Assembly (NCBI GenBank): GCA_020723995.1 | Contig: DYHT01000012.1 | Span: forward strand, 1 to 46,775 | Reading direction: 5' to 3' | Length of the DNA: 46,775 bases | DNA from: Chloroflexus sp. | GTDB lineage: Bacteria; Chloroflexota; Anaerolineae; Anaerolineales; Villigracilaceae | Part shown: piece by piece, positions 1-7,065 of the stretch | Layout of the letters: each line of letters begins with the position of its first letter | Numbering within the stretch: the first letter of the stretch is position 1 | Program-made: the position numbers and the translations under genes | Notes under the pieces: generated by a model | What the model was told of the DNA's origin: nothing | What the model saw: only the letters and a program-made list of their open reading frames with translations | Database searches by the model: none

Positions 1-234
1 CATCTCCCGTAGGGCGGGTTTCTTACCCGCCGAGAGGGGATACCCGCCGGGAGATGGCGGGATTGGAATCCCGCCCTACATCTCCCGTAGGGCGGGTTTC
101 TTACCCGCCGAGAGGGGATACCCGCCGGGAGATGGCGGGATTGGAATCCCGCCCTACATCTCCCGTAGGGCGGGTTTCTTACCCGCCGAGAGGGGATACC
201 CGCCGGGAGATAGCGGGATTGGAATCCCGCCCTA
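1..234. repeat. 78-bp tandem repeat, three copies
   Basis: Three near-identical 78-bp units begin at 1, 79 and 157. Each unit carries the short word GTAGGGCGGG near its start and the inverse CCCGCCCTAC near its end, so each can fold into a hairpin with inner CCCGCC/GGCGGG stems. Only an occasional base differs (for example a G to A at about 212), so the copies are recent or homogenised. The array reaches the left edge, so its true copy number is unknown. The stop codon of the neighbouring minus-strand gene (232-234) lies in the last copy. The plus-strand reading frame across the array is a by-product of the repeat and not a gene. Confidence 0.95.
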
Positions 235-1602
235 CGTCTTTGGCATGTTCTTCTCATAAAGCGCATCTTCCAGGCGCAGGTAGCCGCGAATGGCCTGGCT
301 GGCGACCAGTCGCAGCGGCTCCGGCGGCCAGGGGATCATCTTGCGGTTGACGAACCAGACTTCCGTCAGGTCGGTCTTGCGCTCGAGGAGGAGATCGGAG
401 ATCGTTTTTCCGTTCAGGTGCGTCATCGAGACGCCGTGGCCGACGCAGCCCAGGCTGTAGACGGCGCGCGGGTCGCCGAGGAAGCCGATGGCCGGAGCCA
501 TGTCCACCGGCACCGAGACCGGGCCGCCCCAACGGTGGGTGAACTGGATGCCTTTCAGATGCGGAAATATTCGCACCACATCCCGCTCCAGGTCGGCGAA
601 GGTGCGCGGGTTCAGGTCGCGTTCCATGTCGCGGCCGTAGGAAATGCTTACGTCGCTGCCGCCCATCGCAATGCGATTATCGGCGGTCAGGCGGAAGTAA
701 TGCACCAGGTTGCGGGCGTCCTCGATGCCCTGGCGGTTCTTCCAGCCGATGATCGCCAGTTGCTTTTCGGTCAGCGACTCAGTGACGACCATGTGCGTGA
801 AGGCCGGCACCTGTTTCGAGCGCAGCCCCGGGATCAGGTGCGAGTAGGCGTTGGTGGCAAAAACGACTTTAGCCGCCGTGACCGTCCCACCGGGCGTCGC
901 AAGCGTGAACTTTGTCCCGCGCTTGATTTCCGTGACAGGTGTCTCTTCGTACACCTCCACTCCCGAATGAAAGGCAATGCGCTTGAGTTCGCGCGCCTGC
1001 TTGGCCGGGTTGAGCAGGCCGCAGCGCGGCTCCCACCAGCCGCCCAGGAAGAGCGGCGAATCCACCTCGGCGCGGATCTTGTCGGCCTCGACCCACTCGA
1101 TGCCGCGGATGCCCATCGTAGTCAGGATTTCGAGATCGTGCTGGATGCGCTTGACGTAGCCGGGCGTGGTGGCGGCGCGCAGGAAGCCGGGGAACTCGTA
1201 ATCGGACTTGATCTTGTGTTCCCGCACCAGCGCGTCCACGTAATCCACGGCGCGCTCCATGTAGCGGTGCGCCTCCACCGTGCGCCCCTGGCCGAAGAGG
1301 GACTTGGTCACGGCCGGTTCGAAGCCGAAGAGGGTCATCGAGAAGCCGCCGTTGCGCCCGCTGGCGCCGAAGCCGACCACCTCGGCTTCGAGCACGGCCA
1401 CGCGCAATCCGGCGTTCTCTTTGCGCAAGTTGTAGGCTGTCGAAAGTCCGGTATACCCGCCGCCGATGATGGCGACATCCACGTTCAGGTCATCTTTGAC
1501 GGGCGGATTGGGCGTGTATCGGCCGTAGGTGGCCAGCCAGAAAGATTTGTCAGAGTAGTCTTTTATTTGGTTATTCCTCGCCGGTGATCTTGAACACCGC
1601 AT
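232..1602 (-). CDS. FAD-dependent amine/glycine oxidase-like oxidoreductase (DAO family)
   Basis: This is an FAD-dependent oxidoreductase of the DAO fold, closest in style to gamma-glutamylputrescine oxidoreductase and other amino-acid/amine oxidases that oxidise a C-N bond. The N-terminal Rossmann motif is clear ([19 protein letters not shown], about residues 43-61), followed by an FAD-contacting [10 protein letters not shown] segment. Near the C-terminus a [15 protein letters not shown] segment resembles the second FAD-contacting stretch of the family. The ATG at 1602 overlaps the upstream gene by 32 nt, and no other ATG, GTG or TTG lies between it and the conserved part; translation may begin inside the overlap. 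The substrate cannot be told from sequence. The stop codon lies in the last copy of the 78-bp repeat. Confidence 0.85.
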   Translation of the reverse strand: MRCSRSPARNNQIKDYSDKSFWLATYGRYTPNPPVKDDLNVDVAIIGGGYTGLSTAYNLRKENAGLRVAVLEAEVVGFGASGRNGGFSMTLFGFEPAVTKSLFGQGRTVEAHRYMERAVDYVDALVREHKIKSDYEFPGFLRAATTPGYVKRIQHDLEILTTMGIRGIEWVEADKIRAEVDSPLFLGGWWEPRCGLLNPAKQARELKRIAFHSGVEVYEETPVTEIKRGTKFTLATPGGTVTAAKVVFATNAYSHLIPGLRSKQVPAFTHMVVTESLTEKQLAIIGWKNRQGIEDARNLVHYFRLTADNRIAMGGSDVSISYGRDMERDLNPRTFADLERDVVRIFPHLKGIQFTHRWGGPVSVPVDMAPAIGFLGDPRAVYSLGCVGHGVSMTHLNGKTISDLLLERKTDLTEVWFVNRKMIPWPPEPLRLVASQAIRGYLRLEDALYEKNMPKT

Positions 1603-1831
1603 CGTGCGGGTGCGCTTTTTGGATGACCTTCAGCGCCACCTCCTGCCCCGGCCCGGCCTCGTTCACGGCCTGATGCTCGATTTGCAGCGACTTGACTTCC
1701 TGCTTGAAGTCGGTCGAACGGCCGAGGATGTGTACCGTATCGCCCACCCGGATCGTATCGGTGAGGTCGAGCACCGCTACGCAGATACGGTCGTAGAAGT
1801 GGGTTACTTTACCAATGCGAATGCCTGACAT
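1571..1831 (-). CDS. Small EF-Tu domain 2-like beta-barrel protein
   Basis: This 86-residue protein consists of a single translation-factor domain 2 (the beta barrel of EF-Tu and related GTPases) without a GTPase domain. The pattern [17 protein letters not shown] followed by [11 protein letters not shown] and a late GQEVALKV is typical of stand-alone 'translation elongation factor-like' proteins of 80-90 residues found in archaea and Chloroflexota. Its role is unknown. An AAGGAGG ribosome site lies five bases before the ATG. It overlaps the oxidoreductase downstream by 32 nt and follows the saccharopine-dehydrogenase-like gene by 10 nt, so the three look like one transcription unit. Confidence 0.8.
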   Translation of the reverse strand: MSGIRIGKVTHFYDRICVAVLDLTDTIRVGDTVHILGRSTDFKQEVKSLQIEHQAVNEAGPGQEVALKVIQKAHPHDAVFKITGEE

Positions 1832-1841
1832 GTTTTCCTCC

Positions 1842-2975
1842 TTAGACTTCCGAAGTCTGAACCGAGACTCCCATTTTCTCCATATCCTTCATTAATCGCA
1901 CCGGCTCGACCAGATGACCCATCATCCACAAGCCGGGACGTTTGGCGGAACACTCTAAATATTGTAACAGAAAAGCGACGATCGGGATGGCGGTGAGTTC
2001 GTAGCCATCGGGATGCGAAACGCTGGCCCGGACTTTGGCCTGCTTCCCGTTTCTCAGGCCGGATGCCTGCACCTGGAGTTCCAGCCGGTACGGCGGCTTG
2101 GGCAGGTTGAACATGCCCCACCAATACAATTTCCCCAGCGGACGGACGCCGCGCTGCGGGAAGAGTTTCAGGCCAGCCATGACCAGCATGGCGATGACCC
2201 AATCCAGCAACCAGTGAGTTTCGGAGATATAGAAGCCGACTTCCTTCAGCATTGGGTACATTTCAGGCAGCGGGCGCAATTCCTCGAAGAACATCGAGTA
2301 GCAGTTTCTCGCGCCAATCTCGCCGCCGAAGTCAAATTTGCGCATGTCGAACGAACCGACTTTCGTCCACTGGCCGTTCTTGTAGACCTGCGTCTGGAAT
2401 TCTTTGAAGGCCTCCATCAACTCATCCATTGCATCAGAATATGGCAGTTTGCTGCCGCCCATGTTGAGATAACCGGCGGTGACGGCGCTCTCGATGGCAT
2501 CCAGTTGCGCGGCGGCGTAACGCACCAGCGCCGAGGGCAGGCCGGGATGGAATCCGGCCTCGGTGATGAAGCATAACTTCTTGCGTTTGATTTCATCTGC
2601 CAGCGATCCCAGCAGGGCGAACTTTTTGGCCGAGATTTGCACGTCGAGGTAATCCACACCCGCCTCCAGCGCGGCGCGGATAACTGTCTCGGCGTGGGCG
2701 GTGGTCGGCGCGGCGACCAGCACGAGGTCCGCGCCCGCGAACCCCCGCACTTCGGGGGTGAAAGCCGCTTTCAGGCTGGCTGCGTCGGCGGCGTCGGCGC
2801 GCACGGCGGTCACGCGTCCGTCTTTGAATTCCGCATTCAACGCCCCGGCGAGAGCCTGCGCTTTCTCTAGATTGCGTCCGGCGAGAATGATTTTAGTTTC
2901 GGTTTGTTCGAGCAGATGGCGGGTGAGCGATCTGCCGGTGTAACCCGCCCCGCCGAGGATGAGGATGGTGGTCAT
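1842..2975 (-). CDS. Saccharopine dehydrogenase-like NAD(P)-binding protein
   Basis: The N-terminus carries a dinucleotide-binding motif (ILILGGAGYTGRSLTRHL, residues 4-21), then the saccharopine dehydrogenase NADP-binding pattern with a VDYLDVQ segment. The 377-residue length and hydrophobic C-terminal half match the trans-acting enoyl reductase/saccharopine dehydrogenase-like family rather than the lysine pathway enzyme, so the substrate is unknown. AGGAGG lies five bases before the ATG. The last codons (QTSEV and stop) are encoded by a short palindrome with arms AGACTTC/GAAGTCT, so the natural C-terminus has probably been altered by a repeat. It is the first gene of the minus-strand run towards 232. 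Confidence 0.75.
   Translation of the reverse strand: MTTILILGGAGYTGRSLTRHLLEQTETKIILAGRNLEKAQALAGALNAEFKDGRVTAVRADAADAASLKAAFTPEVRGFAGADLVLVAAPTTAHAETVIRAALEAGVDYLDVQISAKKFALLGSLADEIKRKKLCFITEAGFHPGLPSALVRYAAAQLDAIESAVTAGYLNMGGSKLPYSDAMDELMEAFKEFQTQVYKNGQWTKVGSFDMRKFDFGGEIGARNCYSMFFEELRPLPEMYPMLKEVGFYISETHWLLDWVIAMLVMAGLKLFPQRGVRPLGKLYWWGMFNLPKPPYRLELQVQASGLRNGKQAKVRASVSHPDGYELTAIPIVAFLLQYLECSAKRPGLWMMGHLVEPVRLMKDMEKMGVSVQTSEV
1844..1858. repeat. Palindrome AGACTTCcGAAGTCT at gene end
   Basis: A 15-bp palindrome with 7-bp arms overlaps the last codons of the saccharopine-dehydrogenase-like gene. The same word occurs again in both arms of the hairpin at 20048-20082, which marks it as a dispersed repeat rather than a chance palindrome. 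Confidence 0.75.
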
Positions 2976-3055
2976 GTCAACCTCCTGAAATCAGGAACCG
3001 CCAAAACTTCTTCCAACTTGGATCGTTCTGCATCTACCCGTGGATCGGCGCGCTT
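2972..3055 (-). pseudogene. Possible remnant of an upstream gene's 3' end
   Basis: The minus-strand frame entering 2975 reads as a plausible protein tail (ADPRVDAERSKLEEVLAVPD and a few more residues). It ends in a TGA that overlaps the ATG of the saccharopine-dehydrogenase-like gene as ATGA. No credible start or upstream domain is present. It may be the last 27 codons of a deleted partner gene, but it is too short to be sure. Nothing else recognisable is seen between 2976 and 3133. Confidence 0.2.
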
Positions 3056-3133
3056 GGTACACCTAAACAAAACTACCCCTCTACACTGAGGCAGAGAGGC
3101 AGCAGGAAAGTATCTATTTCTCTATCCTTTCTC

Positions 3134-3493
3134 TTATACAACTCGCGCCGAGAGAATATAAGCGTCTCGATAGGATTCGTTTGGTTTTTGTCGAAGCTTT
3201 TTACCTTGAGCAGTGAACGTAAATGCCGCTTGTGTAGCTGTTCCGAGCGTTGAGTCCAATTTGGCGGGTTCAGGGACGGGCAGTCCATCTTCGAGAAAGC
3301 TTTCAATAAAATCCACCATTGCGAGACGTAAATCTTCAAGGGCTGCTTCTCGTGTTGCACCTTGCCCAAAACAACCTTCCATTTCAAGAACGCGGGCGAA
3401 GTAAATGGGATGATCTTCGGTCGTTGTCTCCACCGAGGTCATGATCAGATAGTGGCGTTTTGCCAAATCTTTTGCTTTCGCGTGTGTATCCAT
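3134..3493 (-). CDS. HicB-family antitoxin (type II toxin-antitoxin)
   Basis: This 119-residue protein matches the HicB pattern: a partial RNase H-like fold with FARVLEMEGCFGQGATREAA (about residues 33-52), followed by a helix and a conserved late 'GLPVPEP' motif. HicB proteins bind and neutralise HicA and usually repress their own operon. The start codon overlaps the stop of the upstream hicA-like gene by one base (TAATG), the usual tight coupling of the pair, in the order toxin then antitoxin. The C-terminal tail after residue 90 is less typical. Which mRNAs the partner attacks cannot be inferred. Confidence 0.75.
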   Translation of the reverse strand: MDTHAKAKDLAKRHYLIMTSVETTTEDHPIYFARVLEMEGCFGQGATREAALEDLRLAMVDFIESFLEDGLPVPEPAKLDSTLGTATQAAFTFTAQGKKLRQKPNESYRDAYILSARVV

Positions 3494-3747
3494 TATTTTT
3501 GTCCTTGAAGTTCTAGCAATTTGTCAACTAATTTTACCGCAAATTCTACATATCCTTTGGCCAATACTCGGTGACGCGGCAGGGTTGCCCGCAGTTGCGG
3601 AAAGTCTGGGTGTTTTACAACATCGTGATTTGACCCATGAGAAAAAATAAAGCCAAAACCTTCATACAGTTTGTCAAGGTCAGCCCGTTTCCAACTTGAT
3701 TTGGAATTGCGCATCTGCTCCAAGAGTTTTTCGGCTTTGGAAGGCAT
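3493..3747 (-). CDS. HicA-family mRNA interferase toxin
   Basis: The protein has about 84 residues from the second in-frame ATG at 3747. That start is preferred because a GAGGA ribosome site lies nine bases upstream, whereas it touches the earlier ATG at 3756. The double-stranded RNA-binding-like HicA fold is indicated by FSHGSNHDVVKHPDF followed by LPRHRVLAKGYV; the histidine of the SNHDVV segment is at the position of the catalytic HicA histidine. The family cleaves mRNA independently of ribosomes. It lies between a DUF6941-like gene (ATGA junction near 3753) and the HicB gene, so all three may be co-transcribed. Confidence 0.75.
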   Translation of the reverse strand: MPSKAEKLLEQMRNSKSSWKRADLDKLYEGFGFIFSHGSNHDVVKHPDFPQLRATLPRHRVLAKGYVEFAVKLVDKLLELQGQK

Positions 3748-3752
3748 ACACG

Positions 3753-4169
3753 TCATTCCTCGGCAGGCTGGGGCGCATCCACCTTGTTTACATAGATGCT
3801 TAATTCGCCTTTGCGGTCTTCTCCCACGAGGAGAGCAAATTGGTAAATTCCCGGTTGGGGAAAAACAATATCCTTGAGTTCAAGGATAAGATTTACTTCG
3901 GGTTTTCTATCATGTTCACCTTTAGGAATCTGGATTTGACCCGAAATATCGAAAATTTGATTGCCATCTTCATCGAAAAGTTTGACTGCGAAATCTCGAT
4001 TCTGTCCATATTCGCCGAGTTCTGCGCCTAATTTGGCTACAAGGTGCATTGAGGAATGACGTGCTGGAAAGTTGTAGGAGTAAATGTCGTTGAAAATGCC
4101 CATCACATTGAGTTTTCCTTCGCGCGTGATGTTTGCATAATCGGCTGCAAGAAATAACAATTGCTTCAT
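3753..4169 (-). CDS. Conserved hypothetical protein resembling the DUF6941 family
   Basis: The start is placed at the ATG at 4169, which has AAAGGAG five bases upstream; an earlier in-frame ATG at 4217 has no such site. The 138-residue protein begins MKQLLFLAADYANITREGKL and contains NVMGIFNDI and VKLFDEDGN segments. These resemble small proteins grouped as DUF6941 (assignment from memory, moderate). It appears to be a beta-sandwich-like soluble protein with no signal peptide or membrane segment. No biochemical role is known. Its stop overlaps the first possible start of the hicA-like gene, so it may be translationally coupled to the toxin-antitoxin pair. Confidence 0.55.
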   Translation of the reverse strand: MKQLLFLAADYANITREGKLNVMGIFNDIYSYNFPARHSSMHLVAKLGAELGEYGQNRDFAVKLFDEDGNQIFDISGQIQIPKGEHDRKPEVNLILELKDIVFPQPGIYQFALLVGEDRKGELSIYVNKVDAPQPAEE

Positions 4170-4198
4170 GTTTTCTCCTTTGGTTATTATAGCGGATT

Positions 4199-4378
4199 TC
4201 AACATCTGCTGCTGCAATTGGTGACCAGGTCAACCGATAAACATCCTTCAATAGCCTCGTATAAATTCCTCAACAACTCCTCAAAGGTGTCGCCCTGGGT
4301 GGCGCAACCGGGGATTGCGGGAACCTCTGCCCAGAATCCCCCTTCCTCGGCTTCGTGGACAATCACTTTTAGTTTCAT
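4199..4378 (-). CDS. Orphan HicB-like antitoxin, C-terminus altered
   Basis: Residues 1-48 follow the short HicB pattern ([20 protein letters not shown], then [21 protein letters not shown]). The last dozen residues ([12 protein letters not shown]) do not look like the usual HicB tail, and no hicA lies directly beside it, so the end may be frameshifted or truncated and the partner lost. The start at 4378 is chosen because AAGGAGG is eight bases upstream; the ATG at 4384 is only two bases from it. The gene ends 29 bp before the DUF6941-like gene. Confidence 0.6.
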   Translation of the reverse strand: MKLKVIVHEAEEGGFWAEVPAIPGCATQGDTFEELLRNLYEAIEGCLSVDLVTNCSSRC

Positions 4379-4461
4379 GGTCATAGCCTCCTTCGCGTTT
4401 CACCCTTATTTTATCACCCATGCAAAGCAAGCGGCGGTCCGCTGCCGGCAGTCTTAGTTTA

Positions 4462-4956
4462 TTAAACCACACTCAACAAAGTCTGTCTCTGCTCCACGCT
4501 TGCGCCGGGCTTGACGCGGATGCGCTGCACCCTGCCAGCTTTTGGCGACTTGAGCTCATTCTGCATCTTCATCGATTCGAGAATCACCAGCACCTGTCCT
4601 TTTTCGATTTGCTGACCAACCTCCACCGGAATCTGGACGACCAGCCCGGGCATCGGGGCTTTGAGATGGTATTCCGCGCTTTCGCTGACCGCGCTGCCGC
4701 CCGCGGCGCGCAATCGCTTCTCGCGCTCATCCTCGACGCGCGCCGGATACAGCCGTCCCTCCATCAAAACCTGCCAGCCGTCCTCGTCGGGATAGACGTA
4801 AGCCTCGTAGGATTTGCCATCCACAATCAGCGAATAGACCGGCTGCCCGCTGACGGATTCAAAATCCACTTCCAGCCTATGCCCGTCAACCTGCACCTGC
4901 CCATCTGTAATTTCAATCGCAAATTCGCGCCCGTCAATTGTGGTGATATATTTCAT
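4462..4956 (-). CDS. Biotin carboxyl carrier protein of an acyl-CoA carboxylase
   Basis: The C-terminal half is a biotinyl/lipoyl domain with the biotinylation motif ESMKM, the modified lysine being residue 130. The preceding MPGLVVQIPVEVGQQIEKGQ and following GRVQRIRVKPG segments are typical of carriers of propionyl-CoA or other acyl-CoA carboxylases. The N-terminal 80 residues form a separate beta-rich segment. The carrier shuttles carboxybiotin from the biotin carboxylase encoded just upstream (gap about 30 bp) to the carboxyltransferase at 7066-8616. A GAGG site lies seven bases before the ATG. Confidence 0.88.
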   Translation of the reverse strand: MKYITTIDGREFAIEITDGQVQVDGHRLEVDFESVSGQPVYSLIVDGKSYEAYVYPDEDGWQVLMEGRLYPARVEDEREKRLRAAGGSAVSESAEYHLKAPMPGLVVQIPVEVGQQIEKGQVLVILESMKMQNELKSPKAGRVQRIRVKPGASVEQRQTLLSVV

Positions 4957-4987
4957 TCATCATCCTCTTCTCACGCATCACGCATCA

Positions 4988-6493
4988 CTACCGGTGTATC
5001 CTTTCCCATCTTCCCACCCACTTCCAGTTGCTGGTATCCCGCTCGCCGCGCCGAACAACCTGCGCCGAACGCTCGATGGACTGGTGCGCCACCAACGTTG
5101 CCATCAATGCGGCGATTTCGGGATGGATGGTCTTGCCTTCTTCGATGTCGTGCATCGAGAAGCGTTCCTCGACGAAGCGCGTGTCGTACTGCCCGCCCAT
5201 GAAGCGGTGCGAGTCCATCATCGTTTGGTGGAACGGAATATTCGTCCGCACGCCGACGATGCGGTATTCCTCCAGGGCGCGGCGCATGCGCAGGATGGCC
5301 TGGGCGCGCGTCTCGCCCCAGACGACCAGTTTGGAGATGAGCGGGTCGTAGTAGGGTGAAATCTCGAAGCCGGGATACACACCCGTGTCCACGCGCACGC
5401 CGGGGCCAGCCGGCAGCATGGAATGGGTAATCACACCCGTCGAAGGCATAAAGTTATTGAACGGGTCTTCGGCGTTGATGCGGCACTCGATCGCCGCGCC
5501 GTTGATTTTAATGTCTTCCTGTTTGTACGACAACTGCCGCCCGCGCGCAATGCGGATTTGTTCCTTGACGATGTCCACGCCGGTGATGAGTTCCGTAATC
5601 GGGTGCTCGACCTGCAGCCGGGTGTTCATTTCGAGAAAGTAGAAATGCTTATCTTTATCCACCAAAAACTCGATCGTCCCGGCATTGACATAACCGACCG
5701 CCTGGGCAGCCTTGACCGCCACGCAACCCATGCGTTGGCGCAGGTCGTCATCTACGAAAGGCGACGGGGCTTCCTCGATCAGTTTCTGGTGACGGCGCTG
5801 GATGGAACACTCGCGCTCGTTGAGAAAAATGGTATTGCCCTGCTGGTCGGCCAGGATCTGGATTTCGATATGCCGCGCCCCTTCGACCAGTTTCTCGAGA
5901 TAGACGTTGCCGTCGCCGAACGATGACTCAGCCTCGCGCCGCGCCGAATGCAGCAAGGTGGGCATTTCTTCGATATTCTGCACCTCGCGCATGCCTTTGC
6001 CGCCGCCACCAGCCGTCGCTTTGATCAGCAGCGGGAACCCGATTTTCGGCGCGATCGTGAGCAGGTCTTCGTCAGCAAGCGCGCCTTCGCCTTCCGTGCC
6101 GGGTACCACCGGCACACCCGCCGCGATGACGGTGTTGCGCGCCTTCATCTTGTCGCCCATGGCGGCAATCGCTGAGGCTTTCGGCCCGATGAAAATCAGA
6201 CCGGCATCCGCGCAGGCGAGAGCAAAGTCGGCGCGCTCGGCTAAAAATCCATAGCCGGGATGGATGGCCTGTGCGCCGCTCTTTTTGGTAATTTCGATGA
6301 TTTTGTCGCTGCGCAGATAGGATTGGCGCGACGGCGCCGGACCGAGCAGGTAAGCCTCATCGGCGTAGCGGACGTGCAGCGCCTGCCGATCGGCCTCCGA
6401 ATAGACTGCGACGGTCTCGATACCCAGTTCGCGGCAGGCGCGCAGGATGCGGACGGCGATCTCACCTCGGTTGGCGATCAAAACTTTATTCAT
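4988..6493 (-). CDS. Biotin carboxylase subunit of acetyl/propionyl-CoA carboxylase
   Basis: This ATP-grasp enzyme of 501 residues carboxylates the biotin on the carrier protein. It begins with the canonical MNKVLIANRGEIAVRILRAC, has the glycine-rich ATP loop (KATAGGGGKGMREV), the NERECSIQRRHQKLIEEAPS segment and the FLEMNTRLQVEHPITE segment. The biotin carboxylase C-terminal domain closes the protein. Length is a little above a stand-alone AccC (about 450), with a short tail in place of the fused carrier domain seen in PccA. GGAG lies five bases before the ATG. The gene lies directly upstream of the carrier gene. Confidence 0.92.
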   Translation of the reverse strand: MNKVLIANRGEIAVRILRACRELGIETVAVYSEADRQALHVRYADEAYLLGPAPSRQSYLRSDKIIEITKKSGAQAIHPGYGFLAERADFALACADAGLIFIGPKASAIAAMGDKMKARNTVIAAGVPVVPGTEGEGALADEDLLTIAPKIGFPLLIKATAGGGGKGMREVQNIEEMPTLLHSARREAESSFGDGNVYLEKLVEGARHIEIQILADQQGNTIFLNERECSIQRRHQKLIEEAPSPFVDDDLRQRMGCVAVKAAQAVGYVNAGTIEFLVDKDKHFYFLEMNTRLQVEHPITELITGVDIVKEQIRIARGRQLSYKQEDIKINGAAIECRINAEDPFNNFMPSTGVITHSMLPAGPGVRVDTGVYPGFEISPYYDPLISKLVVWGETRAQAILRMRRALEEYRIVGVRTNIPFHQTMMDSHRFMGGQYDTRFVEERFSMHDIEEGKTIHPEIAALMATLVAHQSIERSAQVVRRGERDTSNWKWVGRWERIHR

Positions 6494-6508
6494 GAAGGCT
6501 CCACTTTA

Positions 6509-6630
6509 TGTCTGTCATTCTGAGCGACCGGAGGGAAGCGAAGAATCTCCTCCCACCGCGAGACTGTCGGCTTTGCTGGAGATTCTTCGCCATCCTTCGC
6601 TTTGCTCAGGATGACTCAGAATGACAGACA
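6509..6630. mobile_element. MITE-like inverted-repeat element, 122 bp
   Basis: Perfect 16-bp terminal inverted repeats (TGTCTGTCATTCTGAG at 6509-6524 and its complement at 6615-6630) bound a non-coding 122-bp element. Inside are further inverted words around GAAGAATCTCC/GGAGATTCTTCG. No flanking duplication is visible. The right end is two bases from the stop of the decayed HD gene, so insertion here probably removed that gene's 3' end. Related GTCA-CTGAG words occur inside the elements at 8734 and 18489. Confidence 0.8.
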
Positions 6631-6632
6631 TG

Positions 6633-6983
6633 CTATCTCAATTCTGGCAAGACGCTCGCATCATGTTCTTCCACAAACTTGCGGAAGAACGCAATCTGAA
6701 AATCCAATTGCGAGGAAGGATTCTCAACATCCGCATGTTCGGCGACCGAGATGCAGATGTTTTCGACCTGCTCGGGCGCATAGCCGACCTCATTCAGCAG
6801 GGGACGGGCGATCTCTGCGCTGACACGTCCGTGATCGTTATCGTCCGGTAGCACATCGAACGAGGCTACGTCGTGCAGCAGGCAGGCGGCGACGACCAGT
6901 TCCACCTCCGCGCCTTCAGCTTCGGCGATGGTTTTGCCCCACTGGGCAACGCGCAGCGTATGTCACCAGTTGTTGGTATCCAT
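6633..6983 (-). pseudogene. HD-domain phosphohydrolase, disrupted
   Basis: The frame contains an HD metal-dependent phosphohydrolase signature: HTLRVAQWGKTI (first His), AACLLHDVASF (the HD pair) and ISVAEH. A good start exists at the ATG at 6983 with GAGG nine bases upstream, but codon seven is TGA (6963-6965), directly before the first conserved His. A TGG at this place would restore an open frame. A restart at the GTG at 6905 would lose the first metal ligand. The 3' end stops two bases from the inverted-repeat element and looks truncated compared with HD proteins. Both defects suggest a dead gene; a sequencing error could explain the TGA. Confidence 0.65.
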
Positions 6984-7010
6984 AAATCTATACCTCGAAT
7001 GTTATGTAGT

Positions 7011-7055
7011 GCGACATTTATGTCGCATTGCACGGCCAAGCGACATAAATGTCGC
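7011..7055. repeat. Hairpin repeat GCGACATTTATGTCGC, inverted pair
   Basis: GCGACATTTATGTCGC (7011-7026) and its exact complement (7040-7055) flank a 13-base loop. Each arm is itself almost palindromic, so it can form one long or two short hairpins. It lies just after the carboxyltransferase gene's stop (7066) and could end that transcript, although no T-run follows. A dispersed repeat is at least as likely. Confidence 0.7.
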
Positions 7056-7065
7056 GGTACAGAAC

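Noticed and set aside
1-234. CRISPR array
   Set aside because: The 78-bp units are contiguous with no unique spacers, and no cas genes are in the window.
54-350. Plus-strand frame with three copies of a [20 protein letters not shown]-like repeat
   Set aside because: It is a translation of the 78-bp DNA repeat and overlaps a well-supported gene on the other strand.
418-1587. Long plus-strand frame opposite the FAD oxidoreductase
   Set aside because: It is His/Arg/Ala-rich antisense sequence without family motifs; the minus-strand gene is clear.
6509-6630. Rho-independent terminator of the carboxyltransferase or HD gene
   Set aside because: The stem arms are the ends of a 122-bp element rather than a compact hairpin with T-run.
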